Source: an uncultured Oscillospiraceae bacterium
GTDB lineage: Bacteria > Bacillota > Clostridia > Oscillospirales > Acutalibacteraceae
NCBI GenBank assembly: GCA_900544715.1
Contig: UQWL01000028.1
Span: forward strand, 1 to 22,733
DNA length: 22,733 nt
Reading direction: 5' to 3'
Below are positions 1 to 13,191 of this stretch, piece after piece (within the stretch, counting starts at the first letter, position 1; each line of letters begins with the position of its first letter). A model generated the notes under the pieces. That model saw only the letters and a program-made list of their open reading frames with translations. It did not search any database and was not told the origin of the DNA. The position numbers and the translations under genes are program-made.

Positions 1-60
1 TATGGTTTTTCCAATACCCCTTCTCAAATCTCTTTGTTCAGTTTTCAGGGCGCAAAAGCC

Positions 61-89
61 TTGACAAAGCGGCGTTGATGTGAGAAAAT
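61..89 (+). promoter_or_regulatory. sigma-A-type promoter for the tRNA/5S cluster
   Basis: TTGACA at 61-66 and GAAAAT at 84-89 are separated by 17 bp, and the first tRNA begins about 40 bp downstream. The -35 box is perfect; the -10 box is weak. Bases 1-60 hold no gene that I can see. Confidence 0.5.
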
Positions 90-130
90 ATCGGCGTCAA
101 AAGGTACACAATGATAAAGAAACAGGATGA

Positions 131-206
131 GCACCATTAGCTCAGTTGGTAGAGCACCTGACTCTTAATCAGGGTGTCCACGGTTCGAGCCCGTGATGGT
201 GTACCA
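131..206 (+). tRNA. tRNA-Lys (anticodon CTT)
   Basis: This is a full 76-nt cloverleaf. Acceptor arm GCACCAT pairs with ATGGTGT (one G-U), the anticodon loop is CTCTTAA giving CTT, the T-loop is TTCGAGC, and the CCA end is encoded. It is the first gene of the cluster, 5 nt before tRNA-Glu. Confidence 0.97.
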
Positions 207-211
207 AGCGT

Positions 212-287
212 GGCCCGTTGGTCAAGTGGCCTAAGACTCCGGCCTCTCACGCCGGCAACAGCGGTTCGAATCCGCTACGGGTCACCA
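212..287 (+). tRNA. tRNA-Glu (anticodon CTC)
   Basis: The acceptor GGCCCGT pairs with ACGGGTC, and the anticodon stem CCGGC/GCCGG encloses the loop CTCTCAC, giving anticodon CTC (reads GAG). The CCA end is encoded. It lies between tRNA-Lys and the 5S gene in the same transcription unit. Confidence 0.96.
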
Positions 288-351
288 AAAACGCTTAAAG
301 CGGCGGAAACGCTGTTTTAATAGAGATCTGTGTGAAGAGCACAGGTAAGAA

Positions 352-467
<116 letters not shown>

Positions 468-476
468 ACAAAGAAC

Positions 477-515
477 CCGGTTTGGTTTGCATGGCAACAT
501 GTGAACCAAAACCGG
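477..515 (+). terminator. hairpin after 5S rRNA, possible weak terminator or processing site
   Basis: CCGGTTTGGTT (477-487) pairs with AACCAAAACCGG (504-515) with one bulged A, followed by only TTT. The short U-run makes full termination doubtful. A second small hairpin, TCCACAA/TTGTGGA, follows at about 524-548. Confidence 0.4.
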
Positions 516-583
516 TTTCCACATTCCACAAGAGGTATTGTTGTGGATGAAGTGGGAAGGATAGTTTTCGAATTCTTTTATAT

Positions 584-659
584 TCCTCCTTAGCTCAGCC
601 GGTAGAGCATGCGGCTGTTAACCGCAGGGTCGTTGGTTCGAGTCCAACAGGGGGAGCCA
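584..659 (+). tRNA. tRNA-Asn (anticodon GTT)
   Basis: The acceptor TCCTCCT pairs with AGGGGGA (one T-G), and the anticodon loop CTGTTAA gives GTT. The discriminator is G and CCA is encoded. A terminator follows 17 nt downstream, so this appears to be the last gene of the first tRNA/5S unit. Confidence 0.97.
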
Positions 660-675
660 AGCGCGTTATTGCGCG

Positions 676-713
676 AAAAGCCGCCGTTGTTCTAAAATAG
701 CGGCGGCTTTTTT
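676..713 (+). terminator. intrinsic terminator after tRNA-Asn
   Basis: AAAAGCCGCCG pairs with CGGCGGCTTTT across a loop of about 13 nt and runs into six T residues. The A-run on the left could also serve the other strand. Confidence 0.85.
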
Positions 714-727
714 CAAAAGTTTTGTTC

Positions 728-763
728 GCTGCTACATAGCAAGGATTTATCAGGCTGCTACAT
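728..763 (+). repeat. 10-bp direct repeat before tRNA-Met
   Basis: GCTGCTACAT occurs at 728-737 and again at 754-763, offset by 26 bp, in the short spacer between the tRNA-Asn terminator and tRNA-Met. I see no convincing promoter here, so transcription of the following tRNAs may depend on read-through or on a poor promoter in this spacer. Confidence 0.6.
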
Positions 764-768
764 CAGAT

Positions 769-845
769 GGGCCATTAGCTCAGTTGGTTAGAGCAACCGG
801 CTCATAACCGGTCGGTCCGGGGTTCGAGTCCCTGATGGCCCACCA
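769..845 (+). tRNA. tRNA-Met (anticodon CAT; could be tRNA-Ile2)
   Basis: This is a 77-nt cloverleaf with GGGCCAT/ATGGCCC acceptor, anticodon stem ACCGG/CCGGT, loop CTCATAA giving CAT, and encoded CCA. The paired 1-72 position and the absence of a three-GC run in the anticodon stem exclude the initiator type. From sequence alone an elongator Met cannot be firmly separated from the Ile tRNA whose C34 is modified to lysidine by TilS. Confidence 0.9.
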
Positions 846-861
846 TTTTGAAAAGTTAGAT

Positions 862-937
862 AGGGGCATAGCTCAGTTGGTAGAGCAGCGGTCTCCAAAA
901 CCGCGTGCCGAGGGTTCAAGTCCTTCTGCCCCTGCCA
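862..937 (+). tRNA. tRNA-Trp (anticodon CCA)
   Basis: The acceptor AGGGGCA pairs with TGCCCCT, and the stem GCGGT/ACCGC encloses the loop CTCCAAA, giving anticodon CCA. The gene is complete, with its own encoded CCA end at 935-937. Its last 22 bases plus one more base recur exactly at 1068-1090 (see the repeat entry). Confidence 0.97.
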
Positions 938-1090
938 TTGTCTTCTCTGGGGTCGGGAAGACTTGAACCCGCGAGGGTTTCCGCGTGAAAAAAAGATGCC
1001 GGTGGCATCTTTTTAGCGGAAAGCGCCGAAGGATGCAAATCCGAGGCAGGCGGTGCGCAGCACCGTGTCAAGTCCTTCTGCCCCTGCCAT
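916..1090 (+). repeat. direct repeat of the tRNA-Trp 3' end flanking a 129-bp structured insert
   Basis: The 23 bases at 916-938 (T-loop to one base beyond CCA of tRNA-Trp) recur without mismatch at 1068-1090, offset 152 bp. A degenerate inverted copy of the same stretch lies at about 945-970: its core GAAGACTTGAACCC is the complement of the T-arm with one base missing. The second direct copy has no tRNA 5' part. The layout resembles attL/attR scars at tRNA 3' ends, but the inverted copy also makes the whole a long imperfect palindrome. Confidence 0.9.
943..1090 (+). ncRNA. unidentified structured element between tRNA-Trp and tRNA-Asp
   Basis: The outer arms (about 945-967 and 1068-1087) can pair through GGGG/CCCC, GAAG/CTTC and ACTTGA/TCAAGT. 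Inside, TTTCCGC (978-984) pairs with GCGGAAA (1016-1022) around a perfect 11-bp hairpin, AAAAAGATGCC (990-1000) with GGCATCTTTTT (1004-1014). A separate hairpin, CGGTGC-GCA-GCACCG, lies at 1051-1065. The central hairpin ends in five T and would work as a terminator in either direction. I do not recognise a known RNA family. It could be a small mobile palindromic repeat, a relic of tRNA-targeted integration, or a tRNA-cluster processing element. Confidence 0.55.
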
Positions 1091-1092
1091 GT

Positions 1093-1169
1093 GGCCCGGT
1101 AGTTCAGTTGGTTAGAACGCTAGCCTGTCACGCTAGAGGTCGACGGTTCGAGCCCGTTCCGGGTCGCCA
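1093..1169 (+). tRNA. tRNA-Asp (anticodon GTC)
   Basis: This is a 77-nt cloverleaf with GGCCCGG/CCGGGTC acceptor, anticodon loop CTGTCAC giving GTC, discriminator G and encoded CCA. It starts 3 nt after the duplicated tRNA-Trp 3' end. Confidence 0.97.
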
Positions 1170-1172
1170 TTT

Positions 1173-1248
1173 GCTGCTATGGCTCAGGTGGTAGAGCACA
1201 TCCTTGGTAAGGATGAGGTCACCAGTTCGAATCTGGTTAGCAGCTCCA
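1173..1248 (+). tRNA. tRNA-Thr (anticodon GGT)
   Basis: The acceptor GCTGCTA pairs with TAGCAGC, and the stem CATCC/GGATG encloses the loop TTGGTAA, giving GGT. CCA is encoded. It lies 3 nt after tRNA-Asp and runs straight into a terminator, so it is the last gene of the cluster. Confidence 0.97.
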
Positions 1249-1287
1249 AAAGCTCTCTGAAGCAATTGTGTTTCAGAGAGCTTTTGT
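1248..1287 (+). terminator. intrinsic terminator of the tRNA cluster
   Basis: AAAAGCTCTCTGAA (1248-1261) pairs perfectly with TTCAGAGAGCTTTT (1272-1285) across a 10-nt loop, followed by GTTT. The stem begins on the terminal A of tRNA-Thr. Confidence 0.9.
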
Positions 1288-1399
1288 TTCTGAGGAGGAT
1301 TAGGGGAGAAGAGTGTGACTGCCTTGTTTTGAGCTGATCAAACCCTGATAGGAGATGATTGCTATTCGACTGCTTTCTTACTCTAAAGGAGGAATTGAT

Positions 1400-1519
1400 T
1401 TGCAGAGCGGTTCCTGGATCGATCTGTGGAAGTTCATAGAACACTGCTATCCTTTTGTGCGCGATGAAATGCGCTATTTTCAGATTCAAAGGGTGGATAT
1501 GTGCCGGGTTCTGCTTTGA
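1400..1519 (+). CDS. candidate 39-aa ORF with TTG start
   Basis: AAAGGAGG at 1385-1392 is a perfect Shine-Dalgarno sequence 7 nt before a TTG codon. The reading frame is open for 39 codons to TGA at 1517-1519. The peptide is rich in aromatic residues (three Trp or Phe-Tyr clusters) and contains the stretch WIDLWKFIEHCYPF. I do not recognise a family. The case rests only on the ribosome site, and TTG starts are used elsewhere in this window. It could equally be the surviving first part of a gene that has decayed, since the next frame continues open for about 35 codons beyond. Confidence 0.25.
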   Translation: MQSGSWIDLWKFIEHCYPFVRDEMRYFQIQRVDMCRVLL

Positions 1520-1750
1520 AGGTTTTGGAGCATAGGCATAATTGGCCATCTGCGATCCAGTGGACGGCTAATTTTTGTTGCCGGCGTTTGCTCTTGAGCG
1601 AAACATTGATGGCATTCATGCGCTGAATGCGATTTATTAAGAGGCATTGAACCGTTGGATTTGCTTGGATATGTAAAAACCGTGCATTTGTTCCCCTGCT
1701 TTTCCCAATCGTCAACTCCTGAAAACGGCCAAAAAGACGGGAATAAATTG

Positions 1751-1788
1751 AAAAAACACCGCCAAAAGTGATTTTGACGGTGTTTTTT
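1751..1788. terminator. strong bidirectional terminator before rpoB
   Basis: A 17-bp stem (1751-1767 with 1772-1788, one A-C mismatch) has a GTGA loop, six A at its foot on the left and six T on the right. It therefore insulates the rpoB promoter from upstream transcription on either strand. Confidence 0.85.
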
Positions 1789-1810
1789 ATGTATTTTTTC
1801 CAATTTACGC

Positions 1811-1839
1811 TTGACAATGCTTGACATCAAGTTTATAAT
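1811..1839 (+). promoter_or_regulatory. rpoB promoter
   Basis: TTGACA (1811-1816), a 17-bp spacer and TATAAT (1834-1839) form a consensus sigma-A promoter. A second TTGACA (1821-1826) and a second TATAAT (1851-1856) lie nearby, but their mutual spacing is 24 bp and neither gives a better pair. A weaker candidate, TTGACA (1929-1934) with TATGCG (1952-1957), lies within the leader. The leader also has the potential stems GGCCTT/AAGGCC (1873-1878, 1921-1926) and TGCATT/AATGCA (1891-1896, 1916-1921). Confidence 0.85.
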
Positions 1840-2051
1840 AAACTACTGCATATAATGGCGTTTTGTCTGCCCGGCCTTCTTTTTATCAACTGCATTCTAT
1901 CATGTTCTGCACAAAAATGCAAGGCCTTTTGACAATGATTTATACCAGTTTTATGCGGGGCACAGCAGAAGGATTCCTCTTTTCCTTACCTTTCCCCGGA
2001 TAAAACGAACCAATACCCTTGGGGATAAAAAAAGAACGGAGTGATGAGCCT

Positions 2052-5828
<3,777 letters not shown>

Positions 5829-6007
5829 ACGGTTTTGACAGGAGCGGGGGTGCCGGCCGGAAAGGGCGGCAGACATCTCCCGGGGAAAACGCAGGATGCT
5901 GCATCCGGTCAAGCCGGTTTCCCAAGCAGGAAAAAAGCCCTTTTTCAATTCGGTTTTGCGCCCCACTTCCCGGCGTGGAACCAGAAAGAAAGGCATGTGA
6001 TCGTTCT
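5829..6007 (+). other. 179-bp structured rpoB-rpoC spacer
   Basis: GGGAAAAC (5883-5890) can pair with GTTTCCC (5917-5923) around an inner hairpin GGATG-CTG-CATCC (5894-5906). No T-run follows, so it is not an intrinsic terminator. No good promoter is visible. It may be an RNA processing or stability element. Confidence 0.5.
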
Positions 6008-9568
<3,561 letters not shown>

Positions 9569-9573
9569 GCCCA

Positions 9574-9612
9574 GCAAAAAGCAGATTTTGCAATTTAAAC
9601 AAAACTTTTTGC
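9574..9612 (+). other. AT-rich hairpin after rpoC
   Basis: GCAAAAAG (9574-9581) pairs with CTTTTTGC (9605-9612), and TTTTG (9586-9590) with CAAAA (9600-9604), leaving a CAGA bulge. It is too AT-rich to be a standard terminator, and probably only partly slows read-through into rpsL. Confidence 0.35.
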
Positions 9613-9653
9613 CATTTGCCGAATTCTTCTTTCTGTGAAAGCCGTTTGAGCGC

Positions 9654-9683
9654 TTGACAAAGCTTGTCTCTGCATGCTAGAAT
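9654..9683 (+). promoter_or_regulatory. promoter for the rpsL-rpsG-fusA(-tuf) unit
   Basis: TTGACA (9654-9659), an 18-bp spacer and TAGAAT (9678-9683) are preceded by TGC, an extended -10. This gives the str ribosomal-protein genes a promoter independent of rpoBC. Confidence 0.8.
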
Positions 9684-9724
9684 CTTCAATTGTGCGAATC
9701 TATTTTTCTTATGTTTGGTGCCAC

Positions 9725-9741
9725 GGGCGCATTGTGCGCCC
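9725..9741 (+). promoter_or_regulatory. leader hairpin before rpsL
   Basis: GGGCGCA-TTG-TGCGCCC forms a perfect 7-bp stem with a 3-nt loop in the 5' leader of rpsL. It can be extended by GTGC/GCAC outside an asymmetric loop. There is no T-run. A role in autoregulation or transcript stability is possible but is not shown by the sequence. Confidence 0.5.
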
Positions 9742-9787
9742 TGCACGATAGATTAGGCTTGATTCAATATCAGGAGGTGAAAGTAAC

Positions 9788-10210
9788 TTGCCAACCTTTA
9801 ACCAACTTGTCCGTAATGGACGGGAGACGTCGGAGAAAAAGGCGAAGGCGCCTGCTCTTCTCAAGGGGCTCAACTCCAAGAAGAACATCATGACCGATAA
9901 GGATTCCCCGCAAAAGCGTGGTGTCTGCACAGCGGTCAAGACGATCACGCCGAAAAAGCCGAACTCTGCGCTTCGTAAAATTGCGAGGGTGCGTCTGACC
10001 AACGGGATTGAGGTAACCGCCTATATCCCCGGTGTCGGTCACAACCTGCAGGAGCACAGCGTCGTCCTCATCCGCGGCGGCCGTGTAAAGGATCTTCCCG
10101 GTGTGCGTTACCATATCGTACGCGGCACCCTTGACACGCAGGGCGTTTCCGGCAGAATGCAGGCGCGCTCCAAGTACGGCGCGAAGCGCCCGAAGGCTGC
10201 CAAAAAGTAA
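9788..10210 (+). CDS. rpsL: 30S ribosomal protein S12
   Basis: S12 sits at the decoding centre of the small subunit. The 140-residue protein has the family signature TPKKPNSALRK (54-64) and GGRVKDLPGVRYH (97-109). The streptomycin-related residues K56, K57 and K101 (E. coli K42, K43, K87) are wild type. It is longer than the 124-residue E. coli protein because of the Gram-positive insertion near residues 26-40. Translation must begin at TTG 9788: it gives the canonical MPTFNQLVR start and lies 7 nt after the perfect ribosome site AGGAGGTGA (9772-9780). The gene is led by its own promoter and a leader hairpin. The L7Ae-like ybxF gene found at this position in Bacillus is not present. Confidence 0.99.
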   Translation: MPTFNQLVRNGRETSEKKAKAPALLKGLNSKKNIMTDKDSPQKRGVCTAVKTITPKKPNSALRKIARVRLTNGIEVTAYIPGVGHNLQEHSVVLIRGGRVKDLPGVRYHIVRGTLDTQGVSGRMQARSKYGAKRPKAAKK

Positions 10211-10379
10211 TCCGGCACACAGCTGGGTTCCTAAACAGACAAATCTTCTTGCAGGCTACAGGCGGCTTGCCGCCTTGCAACCAGTGAGAGTGTATCAATA
10301 GATATGCCTCTCATTGGCGCCACGGGAATTTTGTCACTCGAGTACCGATGATATCATTTTTATGAAGGAGGGAAGCGAA
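10211..10379 (+). promoter_or_regulatory. rpsL-rpsG spacer with two hairpins
   Basis: GGCGG-CTTG-CCGCC (10261-10274) is followed by a 10-bp stem, CCAGTGAGAG (10281-10290) with CTCTCATTGG (10308-10317), holding one G-U and a 17-nt loop. Neither has a T-run. In E. coli the equivalent spacer is where S7 binds to repress its own operon; a similar role here is an analogy only. Confidence 0.5.
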
Positions 10380-10850
10380 GTGCCAAGAAGAGGCCAGATC
10401 GCAAAGCGTGATGTTTTGCCCGATCCGCTTTACAATTCAAAGCTTGTAACACGGCTTATCAATAGTGTTATGTATGATGGCAAAAAGGGTGTCGCCCAAA
10501 AGATCGTTTACGACGCCTTTGAGATCATCCGGGAAAAAACCGGCAAGGAGCCCCTTGAGGTTTTTGAAGCCGCGATGGAGAACGTAATGCCTGTTCTCGA
10601 GGTCAAAGCACGCCGTGTCGGCGGCGCGACCTATCAGGTGCCCATCGAAGTTCGCCCCGAGCGCCGTCAGACGCTGGGCCTGCGCTGGATTACGCTTTAC
10701 AGCCGCCAGCGCTCTGAGCGGACCATGAAGGAACGGCTTGCAAACGAGATCATGGATGCAGTCAATTCCACCGGTTCCGCATACAAAAAGCGCGAAGACA
10801 CGCACAAGATGGCAGAAGCCAACAAGGCGTTTGCACACTTCCGCTGGTAA
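10380..10850 (+). CDS. rpsG: 30S ribosomal protein S7
   Basis: S7 nucleates assembly of the 3' domain of 16S rRNA. The 156-residue length is exactly that usual for Gram-positive S7. The conserved MPRRGQ start, the VGGATYQVPIEVRPERR stretch (about 79-95) and the FAHFRW end are all present. I chose GTG 10380, 8 nt after AAGGAGGG. The in-frame ATG at 10362 would place that ribosome site inside the gene and add residues that S7 does not have. It is 169 bp from rpsL and 134 bp from fusA. Confidence 0.98.
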   Translation: MPRRGQIAKRDVLPDPLYNSKLVTRLINSVMYDGKKGVAQKIVYDAFEIIREKTGKEPLEVFEAAMENVMPVLEVKARRVGGATYQVPIEVRPERRQTLGLRWITLYSRQRSERTMKERLANEIMDAVNSTGSAYKKREDTHKMAEANKAFAHFRW

Positions 10851-10894
10851 GCACACACCTGCGCTGCATTTTGCTTGGCGCGGGGGGCGGCGCT

Positions 10895-10921
10895 ATGTGC
10901 GCTCCGGTTTGGAGCGCGCAT
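10895..10921 (+). other. strong hairpin in the rpsG-fusA spacer
   Basis: ATGTGCGCTCC (10895-10905) pairs with GGAGCGCGCAT (10911-10921) through one U-G, with loop GGTTT. No U-run follows, so it is not an intrinsic terminator. A processing or stability role is a guess. Confidence 0.55.
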
Positions 10922-10984
10922 GCAGCTGGCCACAGGTTTTAATTCTTGAGCGCCGTGCCGCGCGCATGGCAATTGGAGGTTTAT

Positions 10985-13069
10985 ATGCCAAGGCAGGTAT
11001 CATTACAGCTCACCAGAAACATTGGTATCATGGCCCATATCGACGCCGGCAAAACCACGACGACGGAGCGCATCCTGTTTTACACGGGTGTGAACCATAA
11101 GATCGGTGAAACGCACGACGGCGATGCGACCATGGACTGGATGGAGCAGGAGCAGGAGCGAGGCATCACCATCACCTCTGCTGCGACCACCTGTTTCTGG
11201 AAAGGGCATCGTATCAATATTATCGACACCCCCGGCCACGTGGACTTTACCGTTGAGGTTGAGCGCTCTCTGCGCGTACTTGACGGATCTGTCACTGTAT
11301 TTTGTGCGAAGGGCGGCGTCGAGCCCCAGTCTGAGACCGTTTGGCGTCAGGCTGATAAGTACCACGTGCCGCGCATGGCCTATGTGAATAAGATGGATAT
11401 CATGGGCGCCGACTTCTACAATGTTGTCGACATGATGAAGGACCGTCTCAAGTGCAACGCGGTGCCGATCCAGCTTCCCATCGGCTCTGAAGCCGATTTT
11501 CGCGGCATCATCGACCTTGTCACCATGCGTGCGGAAATGTACTATGACGACAAGGGCCTCGATGTCCGTGACGAGGATATTCCGGAGGATATGCGTGAGC
11601 TGGCGGAGAAATATCATACAGAGCTCATGGAGCATGTCGCTGAGCAGGATGAAGCCCTGCTGGAGAAATATCTCGGCGGCGAGGAACTGACGATTGAAGA
11701 GATCAAGGACTGTATCCGCAAATCCACCATTGCCAATGAGATGGTGCCCGTTTTGTGCGGCACTTCTTACCGCAATAAAGGCGTGCAGATGCTGCTTGAT
11801 GCAATTGTTGATTTTATGCCCGCGCCGACGGACGTGCCGGATATCAAGGGCACGAACCCGGAGACCGGCGAGGAGGAGGATCGCAAATCCTCCGACGATG
11901 AGCCGTTTGCCGCGCTGGCTTTTAAGATCGCAACTGACCCCTATGTGGGTAAGCTCTGCTTCTTCCGCGTTTATTCCGGCACGGTCGAGGCGGGCAGCAC
12001 GGTTTACAACTCTGTGAAGGATAATAACGAGCGCATGGGCCGCATCCTGCAGATGCATGCAAACCACAGGCAGGATATCGAGTGCGTTTACGCGGGCGAC
12101 ATCGCCGCTGCGGTTGGCTTGAAAAATACGACCACGGGCGATACGCTGTGCGATGCAAAGCACCCGGTTGTGCTCGAATCTATGGAATTCCCGGAGCCGG
12201 TTATCCGCGTGGCCATCGAGCCTAAGACGAAGGCCGGCCAGGAGAAAATGGGCATTGCGCTTGCAAAGCTTGCGGAGGAAGATCCGACCTTCCGCTGCTA
12301 TACGGATGAGGAAACGGGCCAGACGATCATCGCCGGCATGGGCGAGCTGCATCTGGAGATTATCGTTGACCGTATGCTGCGTGAATTTAAGGTTGAGGCA
12401 AACGTCGGCAAGCCGCAGGTAGCCTATCGCGAGACGATCACGAAGGAAGCCGACGTCGACACGAAATATGCGCGTCAGTCCGGCGGCCGCGGCCAGTATG
12501 GCCATGTCAAGATCCGCATTGAGCCGAATCCGCAGAAGGGTTATGAGTTTGTCAACGCCATCGTTGGCGGCGCGATCCCGAAGGAATATATCGGCCCGGC
12601 GGAACAGGGTATCAAGGGCGCTATGCTTTCCGGCGTGCTGGCAGGCTTCAATGTTGTGGATGTCAAGGTAACGCTGTATGACGGCTCCTACCATGAGGTG
12701 GACTCTTCGGAAATGGCCTTTAAGATCGCCGGCTCCATGGCCTTCAAGGAGGCTATGCGCAAGGCGGCGCCGGTTCTGATGGAGCCGATCATGAAGGTTA
12801 CCGTCATTGTGCCGGATGATTATCTCGGCGATGTCATCGGCGATATCAACTCCCGCCGTGGGCTCATGCAGGGCATGGAAACCCGCAATGGCGCAACACA
12901 GGTGAATGCTTTCGTGCCGCTGTCGAATATGTTCGGCTACGCGACCGATCTTCGCTCCAAAACGCAGGGCCGTGGCCAGTATGTCATGGAGCCGAGCCAC
13001 TACACTGAGGTTCCGAAATCCATTGCGGATACGATCATCAGCTCTCGCGCGAAAACGGGCGACGAATAA
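10985..13069 (+). CDS. fusA: translation elongation factor G
   Basis: EF-G is the GTPase that drives ribosomal translocation and, with RRF, ribosome recycling. The 694-residue protein has the G-domain motifs in order: AHIDAGKTT (17-25), RGITI (59-63), DTPGH (81-85) and NKMD (135-138). The G5 motif is in the form CGTS rather than the commoner CGSA. Domains II to V follow, with typical stretches GMGELHLEI and RQSGGRGQYGHV. ATG 10985 lies 5 nt after GGAGGT and gives the family N-terminus; an earlier in-frame start at 10946 has no support. The translocase rather than a tetracycline-protection homologue is indicated by the position between rpsG and tuf. Confidence 0.99.
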   Translation: MPRQVSLQLTRNIGIMAHIDAGKTTTTERILFYTGVNHKIGETHDGDATMDWMEQEQERGITITSAATTCFWKGHRINIIDTPGHVDFTVEVERSLRVLDGSVTVFCAKGGVEPQSETVWRQADKYHVPRMAYVNKMDIMGADFYNVVDMMKDRLKCNAVPIQLPIGSEADFRGIIDLVTMRAEMYYDDKGLDVRDEDIPEDMRELAEKYHTELMEHVAEQDEALLEKYLGGEELTIEEIKDCIRKSTIANEMVPVLCGTSYRNKGVQMLLDAIVDFMPAPTDVPDIKGTNPETGEEEDRKSSDDEPFAALAFKIATDPYVGKLCFFRVYSGTVEAGSTVYNSVKDNNERMGRILQMHANHRQDIECVYAGDIAAAVGLKNTTTGDTLCDAKHPVVLESMEFPEPVIRVAIEPKTKAGQEKMGIALAKLAEEDPTFRCYTDEETGQTIIAGMGELHLEIIVDRMLREFKVEANVGKPQVAYRETITKEADVDTKYARQSGGRGQYGHVKIRIEPNPQKGYEFVNAIVGGAIPKEYIGPAEQGIKGAMLSGVLAGFNVVDVKVTLYDGSYHEVDSSEMAFKIAGSMAFKEAMRKAAPVLMEPIMKVTVIVPDDYLGDVIGDINSRRGLMQGMETRNGATQVNAFVPLSNMFGYATDLRSKTQGRGQYVMEPSHYTEVPKSIADTIISSRAKTGDE

Positions 13070-13083
13070 ATTTCGTAAAACGC

Positions 13084-13112
13084 TTGCAATCCCTTGTGGG
13101 AATTGATAAAAT
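13084..13112 (+). promoter_or_regulatory. promoter in the fusA-tuf spacer
   Basis: TTGCAA (13084-13089), a 17-bp spacer and TAAAAT (13107-13112) lie about 80 bp before tuf. A small hairpin CTGTTT/AAACAG (13133-13149) follows. This would allow tuf to be expressed above the level of the upstream operon. Confidence 0.65.
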
Positions 13113-13191
13113 ACCCCTAAGCACTGAATAGCCTGTTTTTTATAAACAGTAACAGAATGAAGTTTCTAAGATAAAAGGAGGAACAATTCAA

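Larger units (their letters stand above)
1288..2051. other. 764-bp region without a clear gene between tRNA-Thr and rpoB
   Basis: In order it holds a 39-codon candidate ORF with a perfect ribosome site (1400-1519), about 230 bp of sequence in which no strand gives a protein I can recognise, a strong terminator (1751-1788), the rpoB promoter (1811-1839) and a 200-nt rpoB leader. Minus-strand reading frames of up to 127 codons cross 1434-1830 but have no convincing start context and no family resemblance. The stretch may be decayed coding DNA. Confidence 0.6.

Noticed and set aside
985..1194. 69-codon plus-strand frame across the insert and tRNA-Asp
   Set aside because: It runs through a terminator-like hairpin and a tRNA gene and has no ribosome site; its translation is the usual tRNA shadow.
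1184..1549. 121-codon minus-strand frame ending in a RFELVTSSLPR stretch
   Set aside because: That stretch is the well-known false translation of the antisense strand of a tRNA gene, here tRNA-Thr.
1434..1830. Minus-strand frames of 114 and 127 codons before rpoB
   Set aside because: They begin in or beside the bidirectional terminator and the rpoB promoter, lack a ribosome site and resemble no family; at best they are decayed DNA.
11003..13000. 665-codon minus-strand frame opposite fusA
   Set aside because: Complete overlap with fusA, no start context, and codon composition mirrors the sense gene.
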